Assembly: GCA_028751875.1 (NCBI GenBank)
Contig: CM054154.1
Span: 54,647,470 to 54,711,469, forward strand
Length of the DNA: 64,000 nucleotides
Direction: 5' to 3'
Source of the DNA: Rapana venosa
Taxonomy: Eukaryota; Mollusca; Gastropoda; Neogastropoda; Muricidae
Shown here: piece after piece, positions 35,611 through 46,619 of the stretch
Layout of the letters: each line of letters starts with the position of its first letter
Position numbering within the stretch: position 1 is the first letter of the stretch
Made by a program: the position numbers and the translations under genes
Notes under the pieces: generated by a model
Seen by the model: only the letters and a program-made list of their open reading frames with translations
Databases searched by the model: none
Told to the model about the DNA's origin: nothing

Positions 35611-36036
35611 TATTTAGGTGGTTTGTTCTCCTTTATTTTATGGAGGTTTTGCTTTGTATAGTTCTGTTTTGGTTTGGGTTTGGGGCTGTTGTTGTTATTT
35701 TTTAGGGGGGACTATTCGGTTGTCCCCTCTCCCCTTTTTCTTGTTGCTGTTTTTGTTTTGCTCTTGGTTCTTGTTATTTTGTCGGTTGTTTCTGTGTTTT
35801 CTGTTTGCTTTCTTTCTTACTTTTTGCTATTTTTTCCCCTCTCTCTTCGGTGATTTTTTTTGGGGATTTTTGTGTAGATTTTTTTTCCGTATACTGTGTA
35901 AGTGTATTGCTATGGGCTTTATTTTATTTTATTATCATATATATCCTTAAGGGCGAGGATTGGATGTAAAAAAGCACATGGGTGCTTATTCATTACCTCG
36001 AAATAAAAGAATTTGTCATTGTCATTGTCATTGTCA
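35611..36036 (+). repeat. Retroelement 3' end with hairpin and (TTGTCA)n tail, copy 1
   Basis: T-rich sequence leads into a conserved ~150-bp end (35885-36036): ACTGTGTAAGTGTATTGC, GGGCTTTATTTTA, the perfect hairpin AAGCAC-ATGG-GTGCTT at 35972-35987, AATAAAAGAATT, and then four TTGTCA repeats at 36013-36036. Related ends occur at 45715-45885 and 53086-53155. No coding body is recognisable upstream, so this could be a SINE or a 5'-truncated LINE. Confidence 0.7.
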
Positions 36037-36067
36037 TTGTCTCTTCTCTCTCTCTCTCTCCCCTTTT

Positions 36068-36099
<32 letters not shown>

Positions 36100-36112
36100 C
36101 TCTCTCTCACTT
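36037..36112. repeat. (TC)n microsatellite
   Basis: (TC)n with CCCCTTTTT interruption, between the (TTGTCA)n tail and the start of the second L1/Tx1-like element. Confidence 0.95.
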
Positions 36113-36539
36113 TGGGGGCTGTTTCCGCCTAGCAAGGTGTTAAAACAACATTGAAGATTGCTCTCTCTTCAAAGACAAATTCCAGTGGTTCAAGACTTGT
36201 GTGGGACCTGACACCTTGCAGTCGACATCATGCCTGCTGTCCCCTTGTCGTTTCGGTCAGTGTGGGGCAGTTTTCTATGGACTTTTGGAGCCTTCATGCA
36301 TAGACGAGTGTTAAAGGGAAATGTCAACATTCTACGGACATTGAGGGTGAAAAACTGGCAAGGCGGTGTTACGGTAGGACTGACCCTCTCGCTCTTTCCC
36401 CAGGGGAATTTTGCTCCAAAGATGCGGTGATGTGGAGTTGAATCTGGCCCTGCACCTTCACTGGGCGCCAAAGCGGACAACCTGCGTCAGACCAGACTGG
36501 GCTCCAGCAAGACACCTATGATGCCAGGTCTCCTTCCTC
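36113..36539 (+). other. Probable 5' UTR of second L1/Tx1-like LINE
   Basis: Clean unique sequence after (TC)n and before the ORF1 coiled coil. Open frames on both strands (36230-36430 plus, 36190-36480 minus) have no recognisable motif. Assigned by position. Confidence 0.4.
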
Positions 36540-37135
36540 ACGGGCCTCTGCTGATTTTTCCCATGTCTGAGATGAGGGAATTCTCCAAAAAATTGACTGT
36601 AAATTTGAAGGAAAATTTTGATGGCATGCAAAAGAAATGAAAAAGAAAAATGAAACCCTTATGGGTTGCGTGAAGATTTTTTGTTAATGAGGCAAGAAGT
36701 TAATGAACTTAACAGAAAACCAATGTGAAAAAATTGTGATCATTCATGGCATACCATGTCAGAAATGAAACAGGCAGGAGTGTGAGGGACTAGTACAGGA
36801 CATGTTGACTGACACACTGGAACTGCTCACGATATAAAATTTGACCGACTGCACAGAATGAATGGAAAACCAGATTCACCCACAATTGGATGTTGTACTT
36901 TTTATAAGGAGAAAGAGAAACTGCTCAGTGTCAGGAAAGCTTAAAGGAAACCAATTTTTTTTATCAATGAAGACTTTTCCTCCAGAGTAAGGGAAATAAG
37001 AAAACAGCTTGTGCCTCACATGAAAGCAGCAAGAAAGGACCAAAAGAAGGTGTCGATGGTGTATGACCATCTAATTATCGATGGGTCAGAAATTCTATCT
37101 GGACCATCAAAAAATCTAAGATGGCACCTGGGTAG
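36540..37135 (+). mobile_element. L1-ORF1p-like protein of second L1/Tx1-like LINE (broken)
   Basis: Read across frameshifts: MREFSKKLTVNLKENFDGMQ (36570-36630, coiled coil), an IHGIP-like strand with CEG and DMLTDTLEL (36740-36830), IKFDRLHRMNGKPDSPTIG (36838-36895), FYKEKEKLLSVRKAK (36900-36945), INEDFSSRVREIRKQLVPHM (36963-37022) and KVSMVYDHLIIDGSEI (37048-37095). This is the order of coiled coil, RRM and C-terminal domain of L1-type ORF1 proteins. The NEDF...R..L.P segment is the clearest signature. It precedes ORF2 at 37.4 kb. Confidence 0.7.
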
Positions 37136-37398
37136 AGGGCCGGCCTAGCACAGAGACTGTAGCATAAACAACACATGAAAATGTCCCTGGGACTGTTTTG
37201 TTACAGAGGGAACCAAAAAAAAGTCAGTCACCGCACGCACGCGGTTTTAACAAAGCAACTCAAGCTCAGGTAGCGCAGTGCAAGGTGTGAACAGTTGCAC
37301 AGGCCAGTGCTTTTTTAATGTTGATGTTCAGGCTAACCCTAGATATGTTACATCTGGAAGTAGCAGTGTGGGAAATAAAGATGCTTTGTTTGTAAACA

Positions 37399-40300
37399 GT
37401 GTTACAGGCACATGCCCAACAGATTGAAGACTGTGCACAGAATGCTGCTGTTAATATTTGTGTTAAGGCCGTGGATGTTGATGAATGCTTAAATAAAGTT
37501 GATGCTGAAATAAATGATGATGATGTAGATACTTTTGTTTGTGAAAATACTTTGAATACTGCTGAATGTCTTTTTTCATTGCCAAATTCATTACCACTTA
37601 AGATCAGAGAAGTTGAAGGAAGTGCTGCACATCAAAGTGGAACCTATAGTGTAAAGGATGATGTAAATGTTAATCGATGTGATGTGGAGTATCTACAGGA
37701 AAAGAAAAACTTGCAACTTTTTTGCACTGGAATGTGAATGGCTTGCTCCCAAAAATATGTGATAAAGATTTTGTTTCCTATGTAGCATCCTTTGATTTTG
37801 TGTCTCTTGCAGAGACTTTTGTTGAGTACTTAGATTTGTCAGTTTTTAATGATATAAATGTTTTTGTAAGCCAGCAATTCGATTTACAAAGCAAGGAAGG
37901 CGTTCGGGTGGTTTATATTGTTTGTAAGAAAGAGCTTTTGCCAAGCATAGGAGAGATAGACCTGGCTATAGAAACGTTATTGTTTTTCTTATAAACAGAG
38001 ACCTGTTTGTTTATCTAAAGATATATTGTACGCATGTGCTTATTTCCCCCAGAGAATTCGCCTTACTATGCCTTTTTTGACACTGATAATGGTATCAGGG
38101 AACTTGAGAACTGTCTGATTGATGTTACGGATGGTTTTGGATGATGTTCATGTACTTTTAGCTGGGGATTTGAACTGTTTCAATATCAGATGTGTCTCAA
38201 GATTGTTGATCAAATGATATTTTTCACTAAAATTATAAAGTAGATAGTATCAGAAGGTGTTCTAAAGATAAATTTTTGAATCGTTTATGGCAAAATGCTG
38301 TTGAATATGTGTAAATACATTAGACTTGTGTATTCTAAAAAGGGTTTGTGCTGGTGATCAGAAGGGATTTTTACATATATATCAGAGACAGGTAAGAGTT
38401 TTAAACGTTACTTTTTAGCTTCTTCTGACTTATTTGCCGTATAAAATAAGTCATGTAGTCTTTATATAAATGAGCGTGTGGAATCAGTCATCTGCCGCTG
38501 GGGCTTTAGCATGTATTTGACACAAAATAAGAAGGAAGAAGATATTGTGGGAAGCAGAAACCTGAAGAAAAGAACATAGAATTATAGAAAAATGTCAGTG
38601 GTATGAAGAGTATGTAGTGTTTTTTTTCAGCAGATTGAAAAGTGAAGTTGTGTTACAGACACTGCATCGTGTATTAGTCTCATGAAGAGACATAGATGCT
38701 GCTTTAGAAATGTTCAACTTTGCATTTTAAAAAACAAGCTGAAAACCCTTGAAGAAAAGGATTAAGATAAATGATAAATGCAAAAATGATGATTTTGGTA
38801 GACCAAATTCTAAAAGAGCTGCTAGAAAATTTTAAGAAATTTCGAAAAACCTTAACAGAGGGAAAATTGTAGTCAATACTGCAAAGCCCTGACAAGAGTA
38901 TAAATGCTAATGAAAAGCAAAAAGAATGCATATAATGAAAATCTTGTAAAACCCCTTTGTTTGTTCTGTAAATAATCAGCATGAATTCTGGAAAAAAAAG
39001 TGCGCAAAATATCAGGGAAGAAATCAATTGCAGCTAATAGTATTTCAGTTAGTGAATAGTTTCAACATTTTAGATATTTTTCTCGGACAGACACCCTAGA
39101 AGTAGATGATTATGCTAACGGAAGTGGAGTTGATGAAATTCCTGATGAAACAAGTCTCTTTGATCGTCTATCACAAGAGAAGAATATCGTTAGTAATGAG
39201 AACATTAAAGAATAACAAGTCCGCAGGGCCAGATGGGATTTAAAAGGGGAACTATTTAAGAACTCAGGAGATACTGTTGTAGATTTCTTTCTTCAATTTT
39301 TAATGCACTTTTTGATAAAAGAATATTTCCCCAGTTATGGACAGATTCAATTATATTGCGTTGTTTAAGAAAGGTTTCGATAAATGACCAGGGAATTATA
39401 GAGGCCCTTTCATTGTGTGACGTTAGTAGTAAGTTATATAGTTCGATAGTTAATGGTAGGATACAAGAATGGGTTGAACAAAATAAAAATTACTGGTGTG
39501 CATCAAGCAGGGCTTTAAGAAAGGTTACTCTACGTTGATCACATGTTTACACTTATGGCAGTAATACAGACAAACAGTTCACATTAAATCGAAAATTATA
39601 TGTAGCTTTTTATAGACTTTGAAAAGCATTTGACTCTGTTTCAAGAAATTTACTATGGCCAATCTTGCAAAATTCTGGAATTAAGGGTAAACTGTTTAGA
39701 TGTATTAAAAAGTATGTATTGTAATGTAAAGGCAAAGGTCAGATGTGGTGCTAACTTTACTGATTATTATCATATGTACAAGGGAGTTAAACAGGGTGAC
39801 GTCTGTAGTCCTGTCCTCTTTTTCCCTTTTTTATGATGAGTTGCTAAAGATATAAAAAATGGTGGAAGATATGGTGCAACACTCACCCCTGATGTTACGA
39901 ATTGTGCATCTTGTTACTAGCTGATGATATAGCTCTCGATCTGAAAACACGATTACTGGTCTTCAAAAATCAGTTGAACGATCTTGTAGAACAGCAGCCA
40001 AAGTCAGCTTAAGGTAAATATGAATAAGAGCAATATTGTAGTCTTTAGAAAGGGTGTTATCTTGCAGCAAGGGAAAGATGGTTATTTAATGGGGGGGAAA
40101 TGACTATTGTAAACTGTTACAAGTATCTTGTATAAAATTTTTACAAAGGCTTAGTTTTACTGCAGCTTGTGAAGATCTTGCCAGCAGAGCAAAAAATGCT
40201 TTTTTATTTATTTTAAGGAAAATGTATTTTGTAAATAACAATTCTTTGCAAGTCCTTCTGAAAATTTTTGACACACAGGTTGTGCCTATTACATTATATG

Positions 40301-40594
40301 GTGCTGAAATATAGGGACTAGATAAAGCTGCTTTTTGTATGGAGAGTGTTCATTTGTATGCACTTAAAAGGGTTTTGGGTATAACTGGAAAAACTCCGAA
40401 TGATCTTGTTTATGGTGAAACTCGTCGATACCCTATTTGGATTACTGTTCAAATACGTTGTGTTAGTTATTGGCTTAAAATACTACTGATGAATACAAAC
40501 AGACTGCCACTTCAAGCGTATAAAATGTTGTTAAATCTTGATCAAAATGGAAAACATACTCGGGTGGCTAATATTTGTGAAGTATTGTGTCTGA
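37399..40594 (+). mobile_element. ORF2 of second L1/Tx1-like LINE, 5' part (split by insertion)
   Basis: Frame 37399-37737 is an acidic N-terminal extension. It shifts into the endonuclease: HWNVNGLLPKICDKDFVSYV (37723-37785) and FDFVSLAETFVEY, then LLAGDLNCF (38155). RT: NKSAGPDGI (39211), SLCDVSSKLYSSIVNGR (39411), IDFEKAFDSV read across a frameshift at 39610-39640 (motif A), KGVKQGDVCSPVLF (motif B, 39781), LLADDIALD (motif C, 39914), LYGAEIW (40293), MESVHLYALKRVLGITGK (40339). It stops making sense at 40594, where a 4.3-kb element is inserted, and resumes at 44891. The interval 38.2-39.2 kb is badly eroded. The 20.1-kb copy is the same family. Confidence 0.85.
40584..40594 (+). other. 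Target-site duplication, left copy
   Basis: ATTGTGTCTGA at 40584-40594 is repeated exactly at 44880-44890, flanking the inserted LINE. The LINE-A reading frame ends here and resumes past the right copy. Confidence 0.85.
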
Positions 40595-43500
40595 AAAAAG
40601 CTCAGGTAAGGTCACGGGCTTAGCCCTTGCTACTGGTACCATGTAACCCAGTACTACCTGCCGCATGTGAGGTCCCAACGGCGGATCAGGCGGAGGAGGA
40701 AACCTTTCCCAACGGCTGTGAAGGCGGAAGAGGATGACCAAAGGGCGGGGGGAGCTCTTACCCTTGGCTGGAAGTCCTCCTAGGAGTTGGAACTCCGGAA
40801 GAAAAACCCTGCATTACCGAGGCCCTTCTACAGGTGACAGTATGCACCCGTGGGACTCTTGAGCATTGGTAGGCGAGAGAGTGGAGACGGGACTGCACAA
40901 CTCCTCTTCACTTAAAAAGTCACCTGTGTGGTCAGGCAACCAGGGCTAATGGCGTAACAATGAGACTAGCCCATCAACACCCATCTTTCCAAGCCCTGCG
41001 GCGATGGAGAAGTGGGTGATGTGACGGGTAACAGGCAGAGGATGCTGCTGCAGTTCCTAGTCACGACTCTGCACGCAGGCGGCTGTGGGGTCTGATGGTC
41101 TGGCCCGCCGTAGAACCTGGGGCAGATGCGGCCCCGTATTCCTCCTACAGTGTCCAGAGCAGCCTTTTTTAGGACCGCACTGCTCCTCCCCACACGGGGA
41201 AGGGAAATAAAAGGATCCCTAAACAAAGCCTGTCCTCTCTTAGTACCTGAGGGTAAACCGCACCTACTTTGGACAACTGCAACACTTCGGTCAAAAACAA
41301 CAGAAAGAAAGAACCAGGAGTCAAGAGCCCTGCGACTCTGGATGCCTGAATGTATCGCACCCTTTTGGACAGAGGACGGACAAACAGAGAGGCTTACAGC
41401 GCTCATTCTAGAACGCTATTCTCTACCAGGTGACATAGTGGACCTGAAATAGTTTAGAGGGGGGTGACACCTACTGCATTGGGAAGCACACATGACACCC
41501 CAACAACCTCAGTGTGGGCTTGCGAGTTATAAAAACCAAAACTTGCACGACAGCCTTGACAGCCTTATCCACGTGGATAAAACGAATAGGCCTGAGACCC
41601 TACGTCTGAAGCGGTCCAAGGATCGCTTTACCACAGATCATCATCTGCTATGCCCCCACGATGACCAACCCTGATGACATTCGAAAAGCTTTCTATGAAG
41701 AGCTTATAGCCGCAACGATCTCAGCGTATAAGACAGGAAAAGGACAGGCTGATTATTCCTCGGATTTCATTGCGCCCTCGTCGGCGTGGACTTCCCTCCT
41801 GGCCCAAAAGTCCTAGGACGCACGCACTGGGCAAGTGCAACTCCAAACGGACTGCTTTTGCTCTCGCTCTGCGCGCAGCGATGACTGACCATCACTCACA
41901 CCCCATCTTTCAACATGCAGACAAGTACAAGAACACATGGGATGCACCCCCGCTCGAAGTAGTGGCACATGCTGGACTACGTAATCGCGACCATGCGGAG
42001 GGACACAGAGGTGATGTTCCAGTACACGCTGCCTGAGAGGAGCAGTTCTGTTGGTCAGACATCGCCTGGTACGCAGCTAGATGAACATCAGACTTGCACC
42101 AAGCTCCAACCAGCCAGGCAAGAAACCCCCCCAGGAAGCAAAACATCCACACGCCTCCCTATGCACCAGGACGTCACTCCAGCAGAAAATCCAAGCACTC
42201 TCCAGAAACCCCAGCATCGACTGATGTAGAAGAGATATGGGGCACCTTTAGCGAGACGCTGTAACTCAGCAGGAAGCTGACAACACTGCGGCTTTTGAGT
42301 ACAGAGGATGCCACAAAGGACTAGTTTGACGAGAATGACTCTTGAGATCCCCAGTTTCCTGAACACACTGCACAAACGGCATCATGATCACATTTCTGAT
42401 AAATATTGCCAGACAGGAAAGAAGAACACCATTACTTGCAAACAAGCAACTTGTACGAAGAGGCTGCGTGAGATACAAAACAACTGGTGGGAAAAGTAGT
42501 TCAAGAGCTTTCAGTCAGCTGCTGACAGCTCATGACATGAAGACCTACCATATGGTCTCCGAGCTGTATATGGGCCAAGAGCCACAGGATCAACCCCTGT
42601 CCGAACCTTGACCAAGACCACCCACGCTTACCGACAAGAAAGACATTCCTACCGCTAGGCAGAGCACTTCACACCTCCACAACAGGGTCTCATCTTTATC
42701 TGATGAGGCAATTGCAGCCTCTCACAGCTACCAGTGAAGTGACTCACTAGCTCCCCTCCCACAAAGAGCCGAGACCTTGAAATCCTGAAGCTGACAACGT
42801 CAGGTAAAGCACCAGGAAGCGGGTGAGTCCAGCCGACATCTACAAGTGTGGAGGCGAAGGTGCTGACAGACAAAAGCTGACCGCCCTGTTCCAATCTATC
42901 TGGGAGAAAGGGAGGTCCCCCAGGATATCAAGGATGCTTCATTGTCCACATTTACAAACGGAATGGAGACAAAAACAAGCTGCGACAACCATAGTGGAAT
43001 CTCACCTTTTAGCATCGCAAGCAAAATCTTGCCCGCATTATACAGAACAGACTGATTGACCATGCCTCAATACAGTCATCCCTGCAAGCTCAGCAGGTTT
43101 CCGCTCAGGCAGGGAACATGTGAACATGTGTTTGCAGTACGACAGTTACAAGAAAAGTCTGTGAGCAGAACATGGAGCTCGAAACATAGTCTTGTAGACC
43201 TAACCAAGGCCTTGACAAGGTGGAAAACCGCCGTGGTCTGTGAAGAGCCTCCTAAAGTTTGGTTTACCCAAAGAGCCTAATACAGCTGATTGCGTCACTC
43301 CTCGATGGCATGCAGGTGAGAGACAGGAAATACTGACATGTCTGATCCATTTTCCTGTGGTAAATGGAGTGAAGCAGGGCTGCTCCTAGGCACCCACACT
43401 GTTCTCTCTATTCTCTCTCTGCCACTGCTGATTGACGCCTACCTAAGACTGTGACAGGGGCATCAAAATTTCGGTTTCTGCACTGATGGCAAACTTCTTT

Positions 43501-44224
43501 CAACTTGCGTCGACTCCATGCTAGATCCAGGGTGTCCTGAGCGACTGTTGGAGAGTTCCACATCGCTGATGATTGCGCCGCTTGCCGCTGCACACCTATG
43601 AGGACATACAGTTTCATTATGGACCGTTTTCTCTACCTCCTGTCCAGGCGCTTTTGGACCACCATCACCTCACAAGACTGAGTCCATGTCCAAACAGCTA
43701 TATCAGTCAAGAAAGCCCAGTGCCTCCCCCCACCTGAAGTTAAGATCGATGATACAGGATCAGGTCAGCGACAAGTTTTTGCTACCTGGGCACTCCCTCT
43801 GCAGCAATGGAACCCTTGATGCAGAATTACAGTGCTGCCGTCGCCAAGGTCCCCGCCATTCTGCTTTCACAGACTCAACAACAGGCTGTGGAACAACAAA
43901 GGCATCAGGTTCTCACCAAAATCAAAACTTAACAGAGCTGTCGTGCTGACCACTTGTTGTACTGCTGTGAAACATGGACTAACAATAACAGTTGCAGACA
44001 GAAAAAAAAGTTGGCGCTGCTCTTGTGGCGACGCGCTCCTCCGCTCCTCTCCCCGGGGAGAGCAAGCCCGAATTTCACACGGTGATAAATATGCCGTGAC
44101 TTAAAGTGGTATGGAAATGAAATCTTAGCGCTTTGAATTTGTTTGCTATTTTAAAAGATTCAGCGCTATATAAGTTCCTTACATTAATGTATTAATATTA
44201 TTAAAACAATATTATTATGATCTA

Positions 44225-44275
<51 letters not shown>

Positions 44276-44879
44276 TTATTATTATTACGACGTACTGCCT
44301 TCCACATTCAACAGCTTTGAGCAGTTTTCACCGAGAGATGCCACAAAGATCCCGAATAAAGTGGCAGACAGGGATCTTCCAATCCTCCAGGTCCTAGAGA
44401 AAGCAGCCTGCCCAGCATCGAAAAGCCTACTGAATCAAGTACCACCTACGCTGGACGATAACGTTGTCCGATGATAGACACAGATCCCAAGGATGCTATT
44501 GTATAGCCAGCTGAAGGAAGGGCCTCCAAAACACTGAAAGACCCTACAAGCGCCTCAAAAGGGGACACATGAAGCCCAAACCTTAAAGCTTGACATAGAC
44601 ATCGCTACCTGGGAAACTGATGCCCTTGACTTTCTCGCTGGAGATGCTGTCTTCCATGGCACAGAAGATGTTTTCGAAAAACAAGAAAACGCTGGCCAGT
44701 TAAGGAGAAGCGTAGCGAAGAACAGGCTCAACTTCTGGAGACGTTTTCCCATGCAACACCTGTGGGAAGTGCTGTGCATCCAGAATCGGCCCTCTTCTCC
44801 CATATGAGGATACATTCTGACAGAAATAAGCCTGCTGCCTACTCATGGCCCGTCGATCCGACGGAGCTCCATCCATCAG
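40595..44879 (+). mobile_element. 4.3-kb endonuclease-RT LINE inserted in another LINE
   Basis: A 5' UTR with CGGCGGATCAGGCGGAGGAG (40680) leads to a heavily broken ORF. Endonuclease: a SAYAPT-like region near 41655, GKCNSN (41840), a MHPRSK-like stretch read across a frameshift at 41940-41960, LDYVIATMRRDTEV (41970). Middle: NWWEK (42480), LLTAHDMKTYHMVSELY. RT: SGKAPGS (42805), ADIYKCGGEG (42835), ARIIQNRLIDHASIQ (43033), DLTKALTRW at motif A (43198), GVKQGC (43368), FNLRRLHARS (43499), an ADDCA motif C (43563). C-terminus: RGIRF-like and RAVVLTTCC segments (43910-43970), and a C2H2-type finger (FPCNTCGKC at 44745, then HMRIHS after a frameshift at 44800). No poly-A tail. Flanked by an 11-bp duplication. 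A SINE interrupts it at 43990. Confidence 0.85.
43990..44295 (+). mobile_element. SINE with CR1-like LINE 3' tail, inserted in the 4.3-kb LINE
   Basis: The LINE reading frame breaks at about 43990 and resumes at about 44290 (LPSTFNSFEQF). The insert begins with a GC-rich head (CTTGTGGCGACGCGCTCC, then CCCCGGGGAGAGC and CCCGAATTTCACAC). These could be decayed A-box and B-box regions of a tRNA-type promoter, but I cannot prove a tRNA source. The body is AT-rich. The 3' part has GCGCTATATAAGTTCC (44163-44178) and an (ATT)n tail at 44228-44287. The 16-bp string is identical to the 3' end of the CR1-like LINE at 62128-62143 (reverse strand), as expected for a SINE that uses that LINE's machinery. 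A fragment of the same SINE is at 17543. Confidence 0.7.
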
Positions 44880-44890
44880 ATTGTGTCTGA
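44880..44890 (+). other. Target-site duplication, right copy
   Basis: ATTGTGTCTGA, identical to 40584-40594. Confidence 0.85.
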
Positions 44891-45605
44891 TGGGTTTTTC
44901 TGGTACTTGTATTGATTGAATCAGGTTGTACATGATGTTAGGGCTTTTTACGTGAATTTCGTCAAGACTTATTGATTGCAGATGGCAAAAGCTGATACTC
45001 AGTCCATCAAAGTGAAAGATTTTTTTCATTATTAGAACTTGTTCAAACATGGGCTACAAAGGGTGAACTCTATTTGTCATCTGGATATTGATAGACATTA
45101 AAGCGTTATTTTAACGGTGTTTAGATTTGGCATTACAGATAATGGCACTACATTCTAACCGTTATAAAAGAAGAAGATAAGCATTTGATATGTCCATTGT
45201 GTAAACTGAGTGCATAACGAAGACGAAGTTCATATTTGCTCGGCTTTCCAGCTATTTTTGCATCTCAGGGCAAAGATACATTCCGTCTAAATTTTATTCG
45301 AACCATGTCTATTTCGAGCAGTTTGCTTATGTCAAGTCAAAATGAAGATTTACCAAGGATTTGTGCATAAAACCTGTAATAAAGTTTCCAGAAGAGACGT
45401 TCTGAGAGTGTTAGGAATGACTAATACTTGATCCATCTATAGTTCTTTATAGTGATAGGAAGTGATGTTTGTAAAATCCGTTTATGTAATATTTTGTGAT
45501 GATTAATGTTTTGTGTTACTTGTTATGTTTATACCTTGTACCCCCCATTCAGCAAGGGTCTGTGGACTATACTGAATAAACTTTCCGTTTTCATTCAATT
45601 TCATC
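44891..45605 (+). mobile_element. ORF2 C-terminus and 3' UTR of second L1/Tx1-like LINE
   Basis: Continuation of the element interrupted at 40594. It has a frame-broken IDCRWQK segment (44968-44990), a counterpart of VDCRW in the 20.5-kb copy. Then come a DIDRH segment (45085-45100), a decayed zinc knuckle (CPLCKLSA at 45200, with NEDEVH on), and the 3' UTR. It ends with a small stem (GGTC-TGTG-GACT at 45557-45568) and ACTGAATAAAC (45574). The same architecture is seen at 20.5-21.1 kb, which confirms that both halves belong to one copy. Confidence 0.75.
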
Positions 45606-45626
45606 TCTATTGGGTGATTTTGTGGG

Positions 45627-45676
45627 TGGGGGGGGGGGGGGGGGGAGGGGGGGGGGGCGGGGGTGGGGGGGGGGGT

Positions 45677-45711
<35 letters not shown>
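45627..45711. repeat. ~85-bp poly-G tract
   Basis: Nearly pure G with a few A, C and T. Gly-only frames are meaningless. Possibly inflated by sequencing error. Confidence 0.95.
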
Positions 45712-45714
<3 letters not shown>

Positions 45715-45885
45715 ATATTTTTTCCCGTTACACTGTGTGAGTGTATGTAAATGGCTTTATATTAATTGTGATTAAAAATAATATCCATCAGGTGGAGACT
45801 GAATGTAAAAAGTGCACATAGGGTGTTTATATGCATGTATCCTCGTAATAAAAGAATTTGCGTTAATTGTCCCATTGTCTTCTAT
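45712..45885 (+). repeat. Retroelement 3' end, copy 2
   Basis: Matches 35885-36036 in order: ACTGTGTGAGTGTATG, GGCTTTATATTA, a decayed hairpin (AAGTGCACATAGGGTGTTT), AATAAAAGAATTTG and a degenerate tail GTTAATTGTCCCATTGTC. Same strand as copy 1, so the second L1/Tx1-like element lies between two copies in direct orientation. Confidence 0.65.
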
Positions 45886-46243
45886 TCTTCTTACTTTACC
45901 CTTCCCTTTTCCCCCTTTCCCTCTCACCCTTGTCTAGCTGTTTCTCCAGTGTTAAGCATTTTGTCCTCACTGAAATGCTTTGGTGTGCATATATTTCTAT
46001 AGATCATCGTGTGACGAACCAGTATATTCTCGTAATTGATGTTTGTTCATTTGATATTTATAGGTGTTTGTAACTTGCATAAATTGTAAGTTCTGATGTT
46101 TCCAAGTTCCTTCCCCTTTCCTTCCTTCTTCAACCTTTCATTCTTCTCTGCTTCCGCTTCTTGTGTCTCTTTCTGTTTCCTTTTTTTTCTTCCTCTTCTT
46201 CTTTTCCCTTTTCGTCTTGTCCTTCTTTCCATAAACTAACAAC
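45886..46243. other. Unassigned T/C-rich sequence
   Basis: Pyrimidine-rich, with no motif in any frame. Two-base bias rather than coding. Confidence 0.5.
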
Positions 46244-46345
46244 GATAAATACTGCACACACCTCCCCCGCTTTCTCTCTCTCAAATAAAGGTCATTCATT
46301 CATTCATTCATTCATTCATTCATTCATTCATTCATTCATTCATCT
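46244..46345 (+). repeat. Retroelement-like 3' end with (CATT)n tail
   Basis: CTCTCTCAAATAAAGGTCATT at 46275-46295 carries AATAAA and runs directly into about 12 copies of CATT (46291-46342). This resembles the other AATAAA-plus-simple-repeat ends in the window but with a different tail. The sequence after it returns to (TC)-rich. Confidence 0.6.
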
Positions 46346-46619
46346 CCCCCTCTCTCTCCCTCCCTCCTCTGTCTGTCTCTCTGTCTCTTTCTCTGTGATA
46401 TTTTTCCTGTTTCTAGCACAGATTTTCCAGAAGGAGGGAATGCTGTTTGTTCTGTAAGAGCCCCAGGTATCTCCGTGGGGTAAAGAATAAGTCAAGTTAC
46501 CTAAAAATGATGACAGTTAATAAAACAGAAAAATTATATGAGATAATAAATAAATAAATAGTAAATAATTAAGAAACAAAAACAAAAGAATGAGTATAGA
46601 ACTGAACACTAGAAAGTCA

